From Solicoccozyma terricola (taxonomy: Eukaryota > Basidiomycota > Tremellomycetes > Filobasidiales > Piskurozymaceae): DNA of 64,000 bases. Both the position numbers and the translations under genes were made by a program. The notes under the pieces are model-generated. The model was not told the DNA's origin. It searched no databases and saw nothing but the letters and a program-made list of their open reading frames with translations. Location of the stretch: positions 909,646 to 973,645 of the forward strand of contig BCLD01000002.1 of NCBI GenBank assembly GCA_001600875.1, in the 5' to 3' direction. Below, one piece after another: positions 1-11,681 of this stretch; the first letter of the stretch is position 1; every line of letters begins with the position of its first letter.

Positions 1-381
1 TTATTCAGCGAACAACAATTAATTACCCAACACCACAATTTCCCGCGGCACTCTTTTCCAGGTTGGAACCTGCCTGACCTCTGTCCATCATGTTGTGAAC
101 CACATCCTTTCCGCAAGCCAGGATAGCCGGTGAATGCCAAACAGGTTCTCCGATGGGCACTTTACAAGATGGTGGGCCATTCGTCTCATAGCCAAGGTGT
201 GCTTCGATGAGGCTGACTGCTCGCTGCTTTTTTATAAATAAATAAAATAAAAGTAAACGTTCCGCTGTGCGGGCCGATAATGGACCGGTCCTGTGTTGAT
301 TTGAAGTAATGCCATCTACAAAGAGCGCTATTGGGGGTTATCAGTGACCACCACCATCACACATCCAACACTACCATCACT
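1..381. other. Intergenic, upstream of lactate dehydrogenase
   Basis: No reading frame here is supportable. The stretch holds an A/T-rich segment near 230-255 and leads into the L-lactate dehydrogenase start at 382. It probably carries that gene's promoter, but I see no recognisable site. Confidence 0.5.
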
Positions 382-3026
382 ATGTCCTGTCGCTCCACAT
401 TTGCCAAATCACTGGCACGGGTGTGCCGTGCGCGCTCCGTCCCTTCAGCTCCCTTGGCGGCAAGATCGCTGTCAACCATGTCAGCTTCAGTACAGACCGG
501 CAGTTCATGGCGTCGATATGCACCTCGCCTGGTAAGTTCAACTGACCCCGGACGCATGCGTGACCTCATGCAGCTGCTGAAATCACCTACATCCTCTAGA
601 CGGCGACGGCATCGCTTGTCCTCTTCTGCACAGTCTCCCAATCCCTGCTAGTCTACGCAGACGATCAAGCATCTACGGCCAAGGGCTCACATCCAGACGA
701 ATCTGCCGCCATCCCGCATCCGGCTGGGAACGAGGGATTGAGGGTGGTTGATGCGGAAGAACTCAAAAAGCACACGACCAAAGACAAGGGCGTTTGGGTG
801 GTCATCGAGGGAACGGTTTGGGAGTAAGTCACCAGCCAGCACATGAGCTGGGAGTCTGCGACGCTGACGAAGAATGCGAGTCTAGCGTCACCCACTTTTT
901 AGATCTGCATGTGAGTCCTACCTGTATGTTCCACCCACCAACAGTTCTCAGCTGATTCTCCACGCCTCCATTGTACAGCCCGGAGGATCGAAAGTCATAC
1001 TTGCGAACGCCGGCAAGGACGCAACGTCTGTCTTCAAGCCGCTTCACCCAAAGAACACCTTGGAAGACAATCGAGACCTGCTGAAGAAGATTGGGGTGGT
1101 GGATGCAAGTAGTGAGTCTTTTGTCAAGCGACTCTCGAGTATCATCACGCAGCTCATGTCTGCTGTTCGATCTCAATAGCGATTGAAAGTATCAAAGCCC
1201 CCGAGTCAGACGACGACAAGAAGCGGAAAGACGCGCGCGAGAACATGATGGGATCCAGTGGGATGGTGAATTTGGACGACTTTGAGGTGAGGCAGGCAAC
1301 CATAGGAGGTGTTGCGCGACATGAAACCTGGCTGAAGGGAAATCATCCGTAGACTTTGGCTCGGCAAATCCTCTCACCGGCTGCTCTTGCCTACTACGAG
1401 TCGGGCGCCGACGACGAATCGAGTATGCGACGACCTTGTCCATCTTTTTCTTGGCCGTTCAAAGGCTGATTCTCCGAGTGTCTCATTGCAGCGCTACATT
1501 ACAACCGGTCCGCCTACCAACGAATCCGATTTCGACCTCGCGTCCTCCGAAAGGTCTCCAAGATTGACACGTCTACAACGATCCTAGGTGTGGAATCCAG
1601 CTTGCCAATTTTCATAGCACCAGCAGCTATGGCCAAACTTGGACATGAGCTGGTGAGTGCAGGAGAAGGGCAACGGTAGATTTGTCCCGTTCTGATACAT
1701 GGTGTAATTGGGTAGGGCGAGGTCAACTTGACTAGGGGAGCGTGAGTATTCTCAAACAACTCGTGGCAAGGAGGGACACAAGCTGACGAATCGTACGCAA
1801 CAGGGGCCAAACCAACATTCTCCAAGTCATCTCATCCAACTCCTCCTGTTCACTGGACGAGCTGGTAGCAGAGAAGCTACCCGACCAGCAGCTTGCTTGG
1901 CAGCTATATGTTGCTGCAGATAGGGATAGAGCTGAAAGGACTATCAAGAAAGCAGTGGCCCTGGGAGTACACTCAATCTGGTTGACTGTCGATGCACCGG
2001 TGGTGAGTCAGTCGCCAGCTTGCGCCGTGCGCCAGCGAGCTTTAAAGTCGGCTGCTTATGGGGACTTTGATGATACCAGGGAGGAAAGCGGGAGCGTGAT
2101 ATCAAAGAAAAGATCGCTCGTGATCCTGTGAGCTGGCTAGAAGAGCTTCACCCATCGATTTACCGCTAACCACAACAGCGCTGCCGGACAGCCTGCGCGT
2201 GATTTCAAGCCTGATCCCAACGCCGCATCGGAGAGTGCTGTACAATTCTCGTGAGTATAAGCTGATGTGTGGAGATGATTGATTTGCTGACGATCCATCC
2301 CACAGCTACGTCGATGCCGATCTCTGCTGGGAGGACATCGCATGGATCCGAAAACTTGCTCCTGGCAAGCCATTTGTCCTGAAAGGCATCCAATGTGTCG
2401 AGGTAAGGACGACCTCTTGTCGCTGAGGGACGAGCAGCTCAGATATATGTTGTCAACAGGATGCTGTAATGGCTGCTGAGCATGGGGTGCAGGGCATCGT
2501 TCTATCTAATCATGGTGTAAGTTTCCCTTCTTCGCCTCGCACTCGCCAGATCTTGATACTTTCTCCGGATTATAGGGTCGGCAACTAGACGGGTAAGATC
2601 CATCCTGCAGGAAAAGGCTCATAATGGCTGACGATCTAACATCCTGCTAGCTCTCGCCCGCCCATCGAAGTATTACAGGAAATACGCAAGGAGCATCCCG
2701 AACTTCTTGAAAAAATGGAGATCTACGTTGACGGAGGAATTCGCCGGGGAACGGATGTGCTAAAGGCTTTGAGTCTGGGCGCAAGGGCAGTCGGATTGGG
2801 GCGGCCTTTTCTCTACGCACAATCAGCATACGGAGCTGAAGGCGTCGTGAGGGCGCATGAAAGTGGGTACCTTTTGGTAGTGGCATGTGAGGTCGTCATA
2901 ATGTCGACTGATCGTTTTCCTCTCCTTGCAGTCCTGAAAGAGGAAATAACAACAGGAATGAGGCTGATGGGAGTGACTTCGCTCTCTGAACTCAAACCGG
3001 AGATGGTGGACTGCTTGCCACCGTAA
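382..3026 (+). CDS. CYB2: L-lactate dehydrogenase (cytochrome c), cytochrome b2 type
   Basis: Flavocytochrome that oxidises L-lactate to pyruvate and passes electrons through heme to cytochrome c in the mitochondrial intermembrane space. Sixteen exons join to about 559 aa: 382-531, 600-823, 886-910, 979-1111, 1180-1286, 1353-1422, 1492-1652, 1716-1741, 1804-2002, 2080-2127, 2192-2250, 2306-2402, 2460-2516, 2576-2592, 2651-2862, 2932-3026. The N-terminus is basic and serine-rich with a following hydrophobic stretch, as for bipartite mitochondrial import. A cytochrome b5 domain follows; its heme-ligand motif HPGG is split by the intron at 911-978. The FMN dehydrogenase domain shows [14 protein letters not shown], the active-site SNHGGRQLDG (the base His) and [15 protein letters not shown]. 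The C-terminus matches the family ([13 protein letters not shown]). Exons of 25, 26 and 17 nt are unusually short; the 17-nt one encodes GRQLDG. An upstream in-frame GTG at 331 is not a credible start. Substrate is inferred from the b5-FMN fusion. Confidence 0.9.
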
Positions 3027-3198
3027 CGATCCTTACTCTCATATGCATACTCCCTTGCCTCACATTGTTTCAGATGGCCTCCTGTCCTTTCCTTTGAGAT
3101 GCGGGGATGCCAGGTGTCAGCTAGGATGTGAACGATCGTCTGCCTTATAGCTTTTGGAGTAGAGCACAAGAGTAGCCGCTCCCGCGTCAAGCATCAAA

Positions 3199-4173
3199 AT
3201 GTCAGAAGAGGTTCCCCCGATCGACAAACAGCCTCGTAACCTAAGATCCAATGCTGTGTTCATGGTGGCGACGTACTCGGCGCAACCTTTGCTTGCTCTC
3301 CTCTTCCTGAGTCTCATACCCTGTTCAGGTCCGTCTACTGCTAAATATTGGTGGTTGGGTATCGAGATGAAGGACGATGGCGGTAACATATGGCTGGGTG
3401 CATTAGGCTGGTGCTATAGTGACAAGGCAACGTGAGTAAGTCCTGGCTCCAGCCACCAGTTTCCCGCTCAGACAAGGCTTTGGCAGGTGTCAAGGATCGT
3501 CGTACGGTTACCACATTTCGGAGCCTGAGAGCGCGAGTATGGTACCGGTGGTATTGATATACCATCTGATTGGTGAGATACTTGTGTTGCTTCGCCGGCT
3601 GCTTGCTCACGGACTACTACGACCGAAAGTTTTGATCTTCCATAGCGTCCTTACCGTTGTCAATCTGATTGCCTTCTTTAAACTGTCGGGACTTATCTTC
3701 GACAGCCCTAGACTGGCCCAACTCCTGATACTTGGAACTGCGCCTCTCTCTCTGTTGTTCCAGGTTATCGGACTGACGCTGGACAGTGTCGTCTTGCGCA
3801 AGATCAAGGGCGACTCTGCAGTGGCAAGCGTCACAGCCCAAGGCAGTTTCTGGCTGTAAGTTCCGGGAGTTACCGAGCCGGTTTCACAACTGACACACAT
3901 TCGGTCCACGACAGAACCATACCAGCATTCATATTCTCGACCCTCTGGTTTGTGGCATCTATCATGTGTTACCGAGGTGCTCTCCGGTTTAGGGAATTCG
4001 CATCTCAGCGCATTGACAAAGCTTTCGAGGAATTACAGAACGAGGAGAAATCCCAGAACGAGAAGATAAAAGCTGCGCAGACTGAGTGGGGTGTTCTTCC
4101 GCTGGCAGGGAAGAGCGCAGGAAGTCGCGGAATGTGGGGTGCACGACGTGGAACAGATGACAGCGAGGAGTGA
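3199..4173 (+). CDS. Claudin/SUR7-PalI-like four-span membrane protein
   Basis: Three exons (3199-3431, 3487-3855, 3915-4173) give about 286 aa. I see four hydrophobic segments: one near residue 25-45, two in the middle (around VVLIYHLIGEILVLL and LIAFFKLSGLI to LLFQVIGLTL) and one near FIFSTLWFVASIM. The first extracellular loop carries a glycine-leucine-glycine-tryptophan-cysteine element followed by a second cysteine across the first intron, which resembles the W-x-G-x-C...C signature of claudin/SUR7 proteins. The C-terminal tail is charged and presumably cytosolic. Family members of this kind sit in the plasma membrane and act in membrane domains or pH and stress sensing, but the specific role here is unknown. 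It runs co-directionally 173 nt after the lactate dehydrogenase stop, and its own stop converges on the annexin gene. Confidence 0.6.
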
Positions 4174-4228
4174 TATACTACATCCTATTAACTAGGGAGA
4201 CACACGCGAGCTCTATCCTTGGTGCTTC

Positions 4229-6133
4229 TCATTCGATCAGCTGGACCAGAAGACGCTATGATGGAGTATTGTCAGCGAGGCTAAAACACGCCATGCTTCT
4301 CACTCGCTCCCTTTTCGTCGACTTACCTCATATTTCCCACTCGTTTCGCCCTTTACGGCCTTGTCCAAACTTTTGTTGTACTTGGTTTGATACACCATCT
4401 TGACCTCTTGCCATCTCTGCCTGTTCCAATGACCCCGGACGACCCTCCAAATGAGCCTCTCGTCTTTGGTTCCCATGCCTGACATCGCATCCTGCAGCAT
4501 GTCTGCATCGCGTTCAATCCCTCGGCCGCTTCCTTCATAGTACCTGACAAGGAAGAATAGACTATCTCGCATGTGGCCGGAGAATTCACGATGAACCCTG
4601 ATCAAAAGAGCGTCAGGGACTTTACGCACGTCGGCAAAGCACGATTACTACTAACATGTCTGACAATCTGATCTTGTGGGCAGCTGGATACGCTCGAGCG
4701 AGTTCGTGCATATGCGCGTCCGATCGTTGCTGGAGGATGCCACATATCTTGATCTCGTCCTGGAACGCGCAAGGACGTCAGGCTACGCAAACACCAAGCC
4801 TACGGACTTGCTCACTGTCCCGATTTTTCCCACGCCTGCAGAATGCAAGGCCTGGACATCTCGCTGGACCATGCCTTGATCAACAACAGGATTCTCATCC
4901 CTTGTGCCGGCAAGCGCCATGAGGAACATTCTACATTCCGCAGCAATCAGCACTCTTACGTCCCAATGATCACAAGCAAATAAAAGCAAATAACTCACCT
5001 CTCCGTCTTCATACTCAACTCCCCCTTCACCACGCCGACAAGATCTCTGCCGTACATCCTCTGGTAGCCCTCCTTCAACATCCAAATCTCCTGGTTCGAC
5101 CGATTGATCAGGATCTCGGTCAGAAGGTCTTCGTGAGTCCCGGCACCGGCGCAGGCCTGTTTTCGCCGGAGCAGTTTAGTTATCTTCCGGTTACGAAGGA
5201 TAGGTTACACTCACTCGGTGGAGCAGATGGAGGTCACCTTTAAGAGGCCCGAGGCAGAGGAGGACAAGACCGTTCTCCAACCTAGAAGTGGGGGATCGAA
5301 ATGAGTATGACTTGGATGTTGCATATGATCTATCCAGCTCACCACCCGCTGAGCTCCTTCTCCAAAGTCTGCTGCAGACTTCTCCCAACCAAACCCTCGT
5401 ACGTCCTCGACAACATCTCCATCTTGAAGGCATCAAGTGGGGTGAGCACATCTATGAGACCGCGTTCATCACTGGGGTGCAACAACGGAAATGGGCGTTA
5501 TTTGCGGTGATGAGGAGATTAAAGCGGGGTCTTTTCGACTCACGTCCCAAATCCCTTTGTCGCCTTTCGCACCCTGTCACTATCAAATGCTGGATCATAG
5601 CCGGCGAGTTGGGTCAGCGGTGGGGCAGGAGGAGGGGCTGGGATCGCTACTCCGAGGAAGAAGGTGCCGGACGGTTGAGGAGGGGCAGGGTACCCTGATT
5701 GCGGTAGCCCTTGTTGCGGATACGGAGAAGGGTTGAGATTTGGGGGCGGCTGACCGTACTGCGGCTGACCGTATTGCAGCTGCTGCTGAGGGTAGCCAAC
5801 AGGAGGAGGTGCGCCATACTGCTGTGGAGCGCCGTATTGTTGAGGAGCACCGTACTGTTGAGAGGCGCCGTACTGTTGGGTCGATCCGCCATAAGGTGGC
5901 TGCGGTGCACCATATGGTTGAGTTGGAGGAGCTGCATTATACTGCTGTGGCGGGGGTGCACCGTATGGCTGCTGGCTGTATCCGTACTGCTGCTGGCCGG
6001 CGTTGGGATCGTGTGGGTACCCAGGATGAGGGTTGTAACCACCTTGTTGTTGATAAGGCTGCTGTTGCTGCTGCTGCTGTGGTGGCTGCTGCGGCGGCTG
6101 AGAGTAGCCTTGCTGGTAGTTGTTGTATGCCAT
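4229..6133 (-). CDS. Annexin with long Q/P/Y/G-rich N-terminal tail
   Basis: Calcium-dependent phospholipid-binding protein of about 486 aa. Eight exons on the minus strand: 6133-5544, 5471-5343, 5282-5216, 5156-4999, 4930-4816, 4759-4656, 4597-4327, 4255-4229. Residues 1 to about 160 form a low-complexity tail rich in Gln, Pro, Tyr and Gly with repeated YGAPQQ-like units, comparable in style to the tails of annexin A7/A11. Four annexin repeats follow, each starting with a calcium-loop element: GFGTDE, GAGTHE, GKIGTDE and GMGTKDE. The last repeat ends in GETSGKYE plus a short final exon of 27 nt, RLLVQLIE, which matches the usual annexin C-terminus. The start is the ATG at 6133; in-frame codons upstream are non-ATG. 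The minus-strand tail coding also leaves a long open frame on the plus strand, which is a shadow. Role in fungi is not settled; membrane trafficking or repair is inference. Confidence 0.92.
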
Positions 6134-6651
6134 GGTTGTGGACTGACGTGCGACCAGTCTGAGTGAGGGTGGCGGTGTGTGTGGTGGTTGAAAATGAGGG
6201 GAAGACGTCCTCCTCCTACTGACTGACTGTTCCTGGCGAAATGGCTGTGCCAATCTCCCAACTAATGCCAAGCCGGCTAAACCCGGGTCAGCATTCAGCC
6301 CAGGTCACGTGCAAAGGCAAGGGTACAGGGGAATGACATGCCATGGTAACATGTCCTCCAGTCCCCCAGTCCCTCCGTCAGCGTCAGCATATCCACAAGG
6401 AATGCCAGATAGGGGGTGCGTCGCTGGCGATCATAGAGAATACAACGTCATTCATGGTCGCGTCGAATGCAGCGCAGGTCGAAATGACTTGTGTTGGAGA
6501 GGCGTATCCCTCAAATGACCTGAATCAATGGATTCTAGTATGCAAGTCCACATCATCACATTCAAAAACGATGACACATTCACATTCTAATTATAACCAG
6601 CTCTTTTTATTACGAACCCTCTTTACTCTCTCGTTTCGAACTTTTTCACAC
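6134..6651. other. Intergenic between annexin start and esterase stop
   Basis: Upstream region of the annexin and 3' region of the carboxylesterase. It contains one CACGTG palindrome at 6306-6311, 173 nt upstream of the annexin ATG. Short open frames here have no support. Confidence 0.5.
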
Positions 6652-9012
6652 TCAAAGCGCCGACGCATCGACTATCCTCTGCTGAAGCAACCAGCCTTCC
6701 CTCTCTAGCTGAGGGCGAGCTGCTACCTCCAGCTGGGTGCCGGTGGGAGCATTCCAATCGGCGTTGGACGAAAATGCAAAAGTGGGAACAAGCCTAATGG
6801 GAGTCTCCTCGTAGTTGCCGAGGAGAGAACCGTACGTTGGCCAAGTTCGAGCGGTGTCTAGCTTCTGCTTGTTAGGGCTGTGCAGCGAGCGGGATGGTCA
6901 AAGCTATGGCACAGACAGCGAAACAACCTCACACTCACTCTCCCGTTCTGATGAAGCTCCCAATATACGCTCGCCACTCCTGCGCTATGGCTAGTTCAAA
7001 TGGCTTCATCACCGCAGTGGCGTTCTGTGAAGCGAGAGTCAGCCCAGTATCACTCAACACCGCTGTGTACGCCGCCATACCTGTAGATAGCTGTTATCCG
7101 CCGAATGTGTCACAGGAGCGAGTGGCACACTGACGTTCCAGTAAGCGGTTCCTACCGTCGGAGCATCGAAGCGGAAACCCCACGTCTGGTCACAGTTCCC
7201 GTACTGACACATTGCTCGATTGACGAGCCGTTCTGACCCAGAGATGCCACCTTCCCCGAAAGAGCCAGCTGCTTGGAAGAAAGCTTCGAGAGTGTTGGGG
7301 AAGAAGTTTCCGGTGCCCGAGGCATCCGCGTATGTCGCATTCAGAGGGAAGAAGCTGGCGTATCGCTCAATGTCAACCTGCGACACGTTGTAGAAGCCAA
7401 GGGTAGTCGCATTCAGCTCAGTAACCGTGTGAGGAAGAGCAGCCGTTGCCTCGTCGGTGACATAGCCCCCGATCCATGGTAGTTTACTGAATTTGCCTTT
7501 GAGCCATAGGTTGGTAAGAGTGTCGGTGAGGGTCCTGCCATCGACCGTAGGGAGAAATCCGCCGTAGGGAAGACTGGTAGACATATATGAGCGAAGTCGT
7601 GACGGCCCTCAAAGTTTAGAGACGCCTACCCGTTTGCATCTGTCAAAGCGGCCAGTGCATTCGTAGCATTAACGAACATGTATGGATCCGCAGCGCGGAA
7701 ACACTCCATCTGTGTCGATGAGGAATTGCAGCCTAGGAGACCAGCTAAACGGTTATTGCGTGCCTACGTCAAAAAGAAATATCAGGGCTCCTTGTCGTGG
7801 ATGTTTCGTCTCGTGTCTCCCACATACCGAGTGCTGCTGCACAGTGAACATAGGCGATCTCTGAATTGACCTCGCAACCGCTTGCTTGAAGTTTGGTTTC
7901 TGACCATCATATAATGCCATCTGAGAGATCATTGCGTAACCTCCTCCCGATTGTCCCATTATGGTGATGTGGTCTGGATCACCACCGAACCTGCACAAGA
8001 CAATCAGCCATGATCATGGGCTACATCAAATCTTAACACTAACTGGGCAATGTTGGTCTTGACCCAGTCGTATGCTAATCGTGAGTCGAGCAACCCCGCA
8101 TTTGCGGGTTCCCCTTCACCCAGCAACTCATCTGAGGCAAAGAAGCCAAAACCACCTAAACGATATGCAGGATTTACAGCGCTTTGTTTGAGCAGATCAG
8201 TATACAGAACGCTTACGGATCATCGATAGACGAGGACCTCACATAAAGTTTTGGTCATGCCCAACCCCTGAGTGCCAAGCAGAACATTGAGCTTGCAAGC
8301 CAAATCCAAATGAACAAAAGGCACTCACAATCTGAAAAATCCTGTTAGCTCCGTCGTAGATGGTGTCAGAGGGTGACTCTCAATTGAATGCGCAAGCAGC
8401 TTACATTATTCGCCGCAGCACTATATTGGAGACCTCCCCCATGTGTGTAGACTGTGGAAGTGAAGGTGTAAGAAGGTAGCGACTAGGAATTTCTTAGCAT
8501 TACCTACCCATCACCGGTAGGTTGTCACCTGCTTTCGCGGACGCTGGCTTCCAGATCCAGAGTTTCAGGCAGTCCTGCTCAGGGTCGACTAATTGAGCAG
8601 CGTCGGACAAGCACTCCATCAAAATCCACTCACCTCTACTCCAGGACCCGCTTTGACACCAACGATGTTCGAAGCTCCTCCGAATTGGATGCAACGCAAG
8701 GCGTCATCACTGACGTCCGTCACAACTCCTGCCATGCTCTTGAGAGGGCGGGGGGACTTGAAACGCAAGTCACCTACAGGAGGGGTCGCGTAGGGTATGC
8801 CCTTCCAACTGCAGAACTTAAGAGTGAGTTGTATTCATGTTCCAAGGCGACACGACTTACGACTCCACTGTTCCGTTGTTCTGAAGCTTACCAACATAGA
8901 CTCCAGCATCTCCCAGATCTATCGTTGGGCCTGTGTTATTGCGCTTGTCCAGCACTCTAGCGTGCGAGTGCAGTGCAGCGACAGCAATGGCGATTGTCTG
9001 AAGGAAAAGCAT
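6652..9012 (-). CDS. Secreted type-B carboxylesterase/lipase
   Basis: Alpha/beta-hydrolase that cleaves carboxylic esters, probably outside the cell. Twelve exons join to about 572 aa, the usual family length: 9012-8861, 8808-8634, 8574-8508, 8451-8405, 8341-8329, 8267-8243, 8181-8044, 7990-7828, 7763-7630, 7573-7081, 7024-6939, 6877-6652. It opens with a signal peptide (MLFLQTIAIAVAALHSHA). Family marks in order are GIPYATPPVGDLRF, EDCLKLWIW, the oxyanion element THGGG, AYRLGGFGFF, NAGLLDSRLAYDWVKTNI, the nucleophile elbow GQSGGG, an acidic residue in YVTDEA and a candidate catalytic His in THSADN. The elbow is GQSGGG rather than the commoner GESAGG. The fifth exon is only 13 nt (8329-8341) and the sixth 25 nt, yet both are needed to keep the frame. 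Natural substrate cannot be read from the sequence. Confidence 0.9.
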
Positions 9013-9783
9013 GATGACTAGCTTGATTAGGAGGGCTTCCACATCCTGAACGACACAGCTCAGCTTTATAGATGGAATCCAGCTGGTATACTGTCCTCTA
9101 ACATCGGGCGCATTGGTGCAGGAATCTATGGAGAAACATTGTTCCGGCCAACAAGCCAACTACCCAGTTTCAGGAACGTCCCCTCCACCCTGCTGGTGGC
9201 GGCGTTCGAGGTGTGGAGCCGCATTACTATGAAGTCCCTAGGATGGCTACCCCGTGACCTGAGATACCGGTTTTCCGGGAAGATTTCAAAAGGGAGATCT
9301 TTCCTCCTCGGGATTATGCATGGATCACCTACCTATCTACCGAAGGACAAAAGCACCTGACCGTTAGTAGCCTATGCTGTGCGAAAACCACAAGAGGAAT
9401 CACCCGTTTGCCGCACATAGGCTGTTGCGACACTAGCAGCACGTCTCATTCTCTGAACAACATATCTCACGAGCGCCCAATCCATGGTGAAACTTCTCGC
9501 GGGTTGACAAAACCGGTGACCTTCATTTCGCCAGCAGAACTCATTCATCGTCACGAACAAAGTCTTCTGACATGGTGTATTACAACTGCGACGACGAGTC
9601 TATGCAATGTATGAACCACTGGAAATATGTATGCAACGGACCCGATCATCCACATCTTACGCGGCATGCGATTCTGACGCATTTCCGCTGACGGCTTTTA
9701 AGTGTGTTAATCTGCAATGAGACAATAATGGTACATCACGCGAGGGAAAGCGATCGCATCCTATTCTGCGCTTCATATTGTCA
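9013..9783. other. Intergenic, esterase promoter and polyol dehydrogenase 3' end
   Basis: About 770 nt between two minus-strand genes. Open frames of 60-75 codons occur on both strands but none shows family features or convincing splice signals. I see no repeat or RNA gene. Confidence 0.5.
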
Positions 9784-11443
9784 TCAATAGTCTCCAACCA
9801 TCTGTGATTCCAGTACGGCATTAGTGTACTTCCTCTCAATTCTATGCTCCGCTTTCTACTGACCACCTTGAGCACCATCTTTCCCTCGTCATCTACACCC
9901 TTGACAAGCGTTTCAAACGCCTTCTTCGCGTTCGCCAAAGGGATCCTCGTGGTCACCAACTTGGCTACGTTCGGCAAGCGTCCGGATGCGAGGAGCTTGA
10001 GAGAGTCTTGGTAAGTATTACTGTGACGTGAAGAATAAGATGAGTGTCCAGCTGGTCGCAAAAATAGAACGGAAGAGGACGGTAACTTACGCAAATCGGA
10101 AGACACCGAGAATGTCGACCTCTCTGAAGCACGCTGCTGCAATAGGACTGTTACGCATGCAGTGTCAACTGAAAAGTACAGACACCCGTTGAATTTCTTT
10201 AACACTCACAGCAATGCCTCCGGAGTTCCCATGCCGATGTAGACTACCTTGCCACCGACCCTTGCGCACTGCGAGCAAAACAGAGTGTCCCGATAAGCCA
10301 AAGTTCCGTTGACGGCCCACGCTCAACTCACATGAATGGCAGACTGCATGCAACTCTCGACACCGGTGCACTCAAGCACAACGTCGAAGCCCTCCGACAG
10401 CTCTCCGCCTGCCCATTCCAGAATCTCTCCTGCCGTCTCCTTTGCCACAACCAACCCTGCCTCCTTGGTCTCTGCTCGAGGCTTCCTCGGCATGACATAA
10501 CCACCATTTGCAAATCCTTCTCTGATGGCAAAGTCTACCCGTTCTTTGCTGATATCGACTACGCTAACATGAGTTGCGCCGAGTGCTTTGCTGATCTCGC
10601 AACCTAGCAGACCGACTGCTCCACCACCGAGAACGAGGACGCTTTGACCGACAGTGATACCTGCTCGACGCGCACCTTGCAAAGCGACAGAGAGTGGCTC
10701 GACCAGGGATCCTTGTTCGAGGGTGACGTTTGACGGGAGAATGTGGAGGAGTCGAGATGGATGATTGTAGTATGTCTGAAGGGTACCTTGCTGGTGGGGG
10801 AAGACCTTGGCTGAGGCGGCATATCGCACTGCGTTGCGATGTGGTCAGCGGGAAGGCAATACCGATTGAGTGTGGAAACCCCTACTAACTCGATGGACAC
10901 AAGTTGTAGCGACCACTGTTGCAGAGCCTGCAGTGGCCACAGTTGACACCCGCTTCGATGGCGACCTTGTCACCCACTTTCACATCGGTCACGCCCTCTC
11001 CGACAGCGACCTATTATGACAATCGGTAAGCGGACATCAGGGAAATATCGGAGCTGTCGGTACTCACTACGGTCCCAGCACTCTCATGGCCCAAGGCCAT
11101 AGGTTGCTGAAGGATGAAGTTTCCGTTCCGCCCGTGGTTGTAGTAGTGAACTGGTAATAATTGCTACCAGGTCAGCCTTCTGGTCTGGCGGATATACCCA
11201 ACTTTACACTCACGATCAGAACCGCAGAGGCCGGTCGCCTGAACCTCGACCTGAGCCCACCCAGCAGCTGGTGCCTCTACTGGTCGGCTCTCCTGTTCGA
11301 TTAAAGAATCAACAGGACTTTGTGAGCCAAACAACAACCACCCCAGTCGAGGCCGAGGATACGGTGCTCACCAGCCGAAGATCTTTGGCTCCGTACAGGA
11401 CCTGTGCCTTGTTTTCACGTCGAGTTGAGGCTGCAGATGACAT
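9784..11443 (-). CDS. Zinc-dependent polyol dehydrogenase (sorbitol/xylitol/arabitol family)
   Basis: Medium-chain dehydrogenase that oxidises a sugar alcohol to a ketose with NAD+. Nine exons give about 380 aa: 11443-11372, 11292-11214, 11150-11068, 11010-10890, 10828-10332, 10268-10210, 10147-10091, 10020-9864 and a last exon 9801-9784. The N-terminal GroES-like domain carries the catalytic zinc ligands (GLCGSD, then [10 protein letters not shown]) and the structural-zinc cluster [15 protein letters not shown]. The Rossmann domain shows [11 protein letters not shown] and an Asp (VVDIS) that favours NAD+ over NADP+. The end reads KMVLKV followed by MVGDY if the last intron (GTCAGT donor) is spliced; if not, the frame runs on for about 60 unrelated residues, so the short end is preferred. 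It lies 238 nt downstream of the aldehyde dehydrogenase on the same strand. Exact polyol is undetermined. Confidence 0.88.
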
Positions 11444-11681
11444 GATGAATGGAGAGTATGTGCTTTGTAGTAAAAGGGCCGTGGATGGAGTGGCTGGTGT
11501 TTGGAAGACTGCTACACGATGCTTGCTCTTTCCGATGCCTGGGATATATACATGCCCTTCTACAAGTCAATCTCCGGCCAAACACGGACCGATCACCGGA
11601 GATTATTGCGCCCCGCGGTAAATCGCGGAACAGCGATTTCTGGCTAAATCTACAACTCCCGAGCACCCCCACCTCCATCGC

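Noticed and set aside
5711..6166. Long plus-strand leucine-rich frames opposite the annexin tail
   Set aside because: They are the complement of Gln-rich coding repeats and show no splice or family features.
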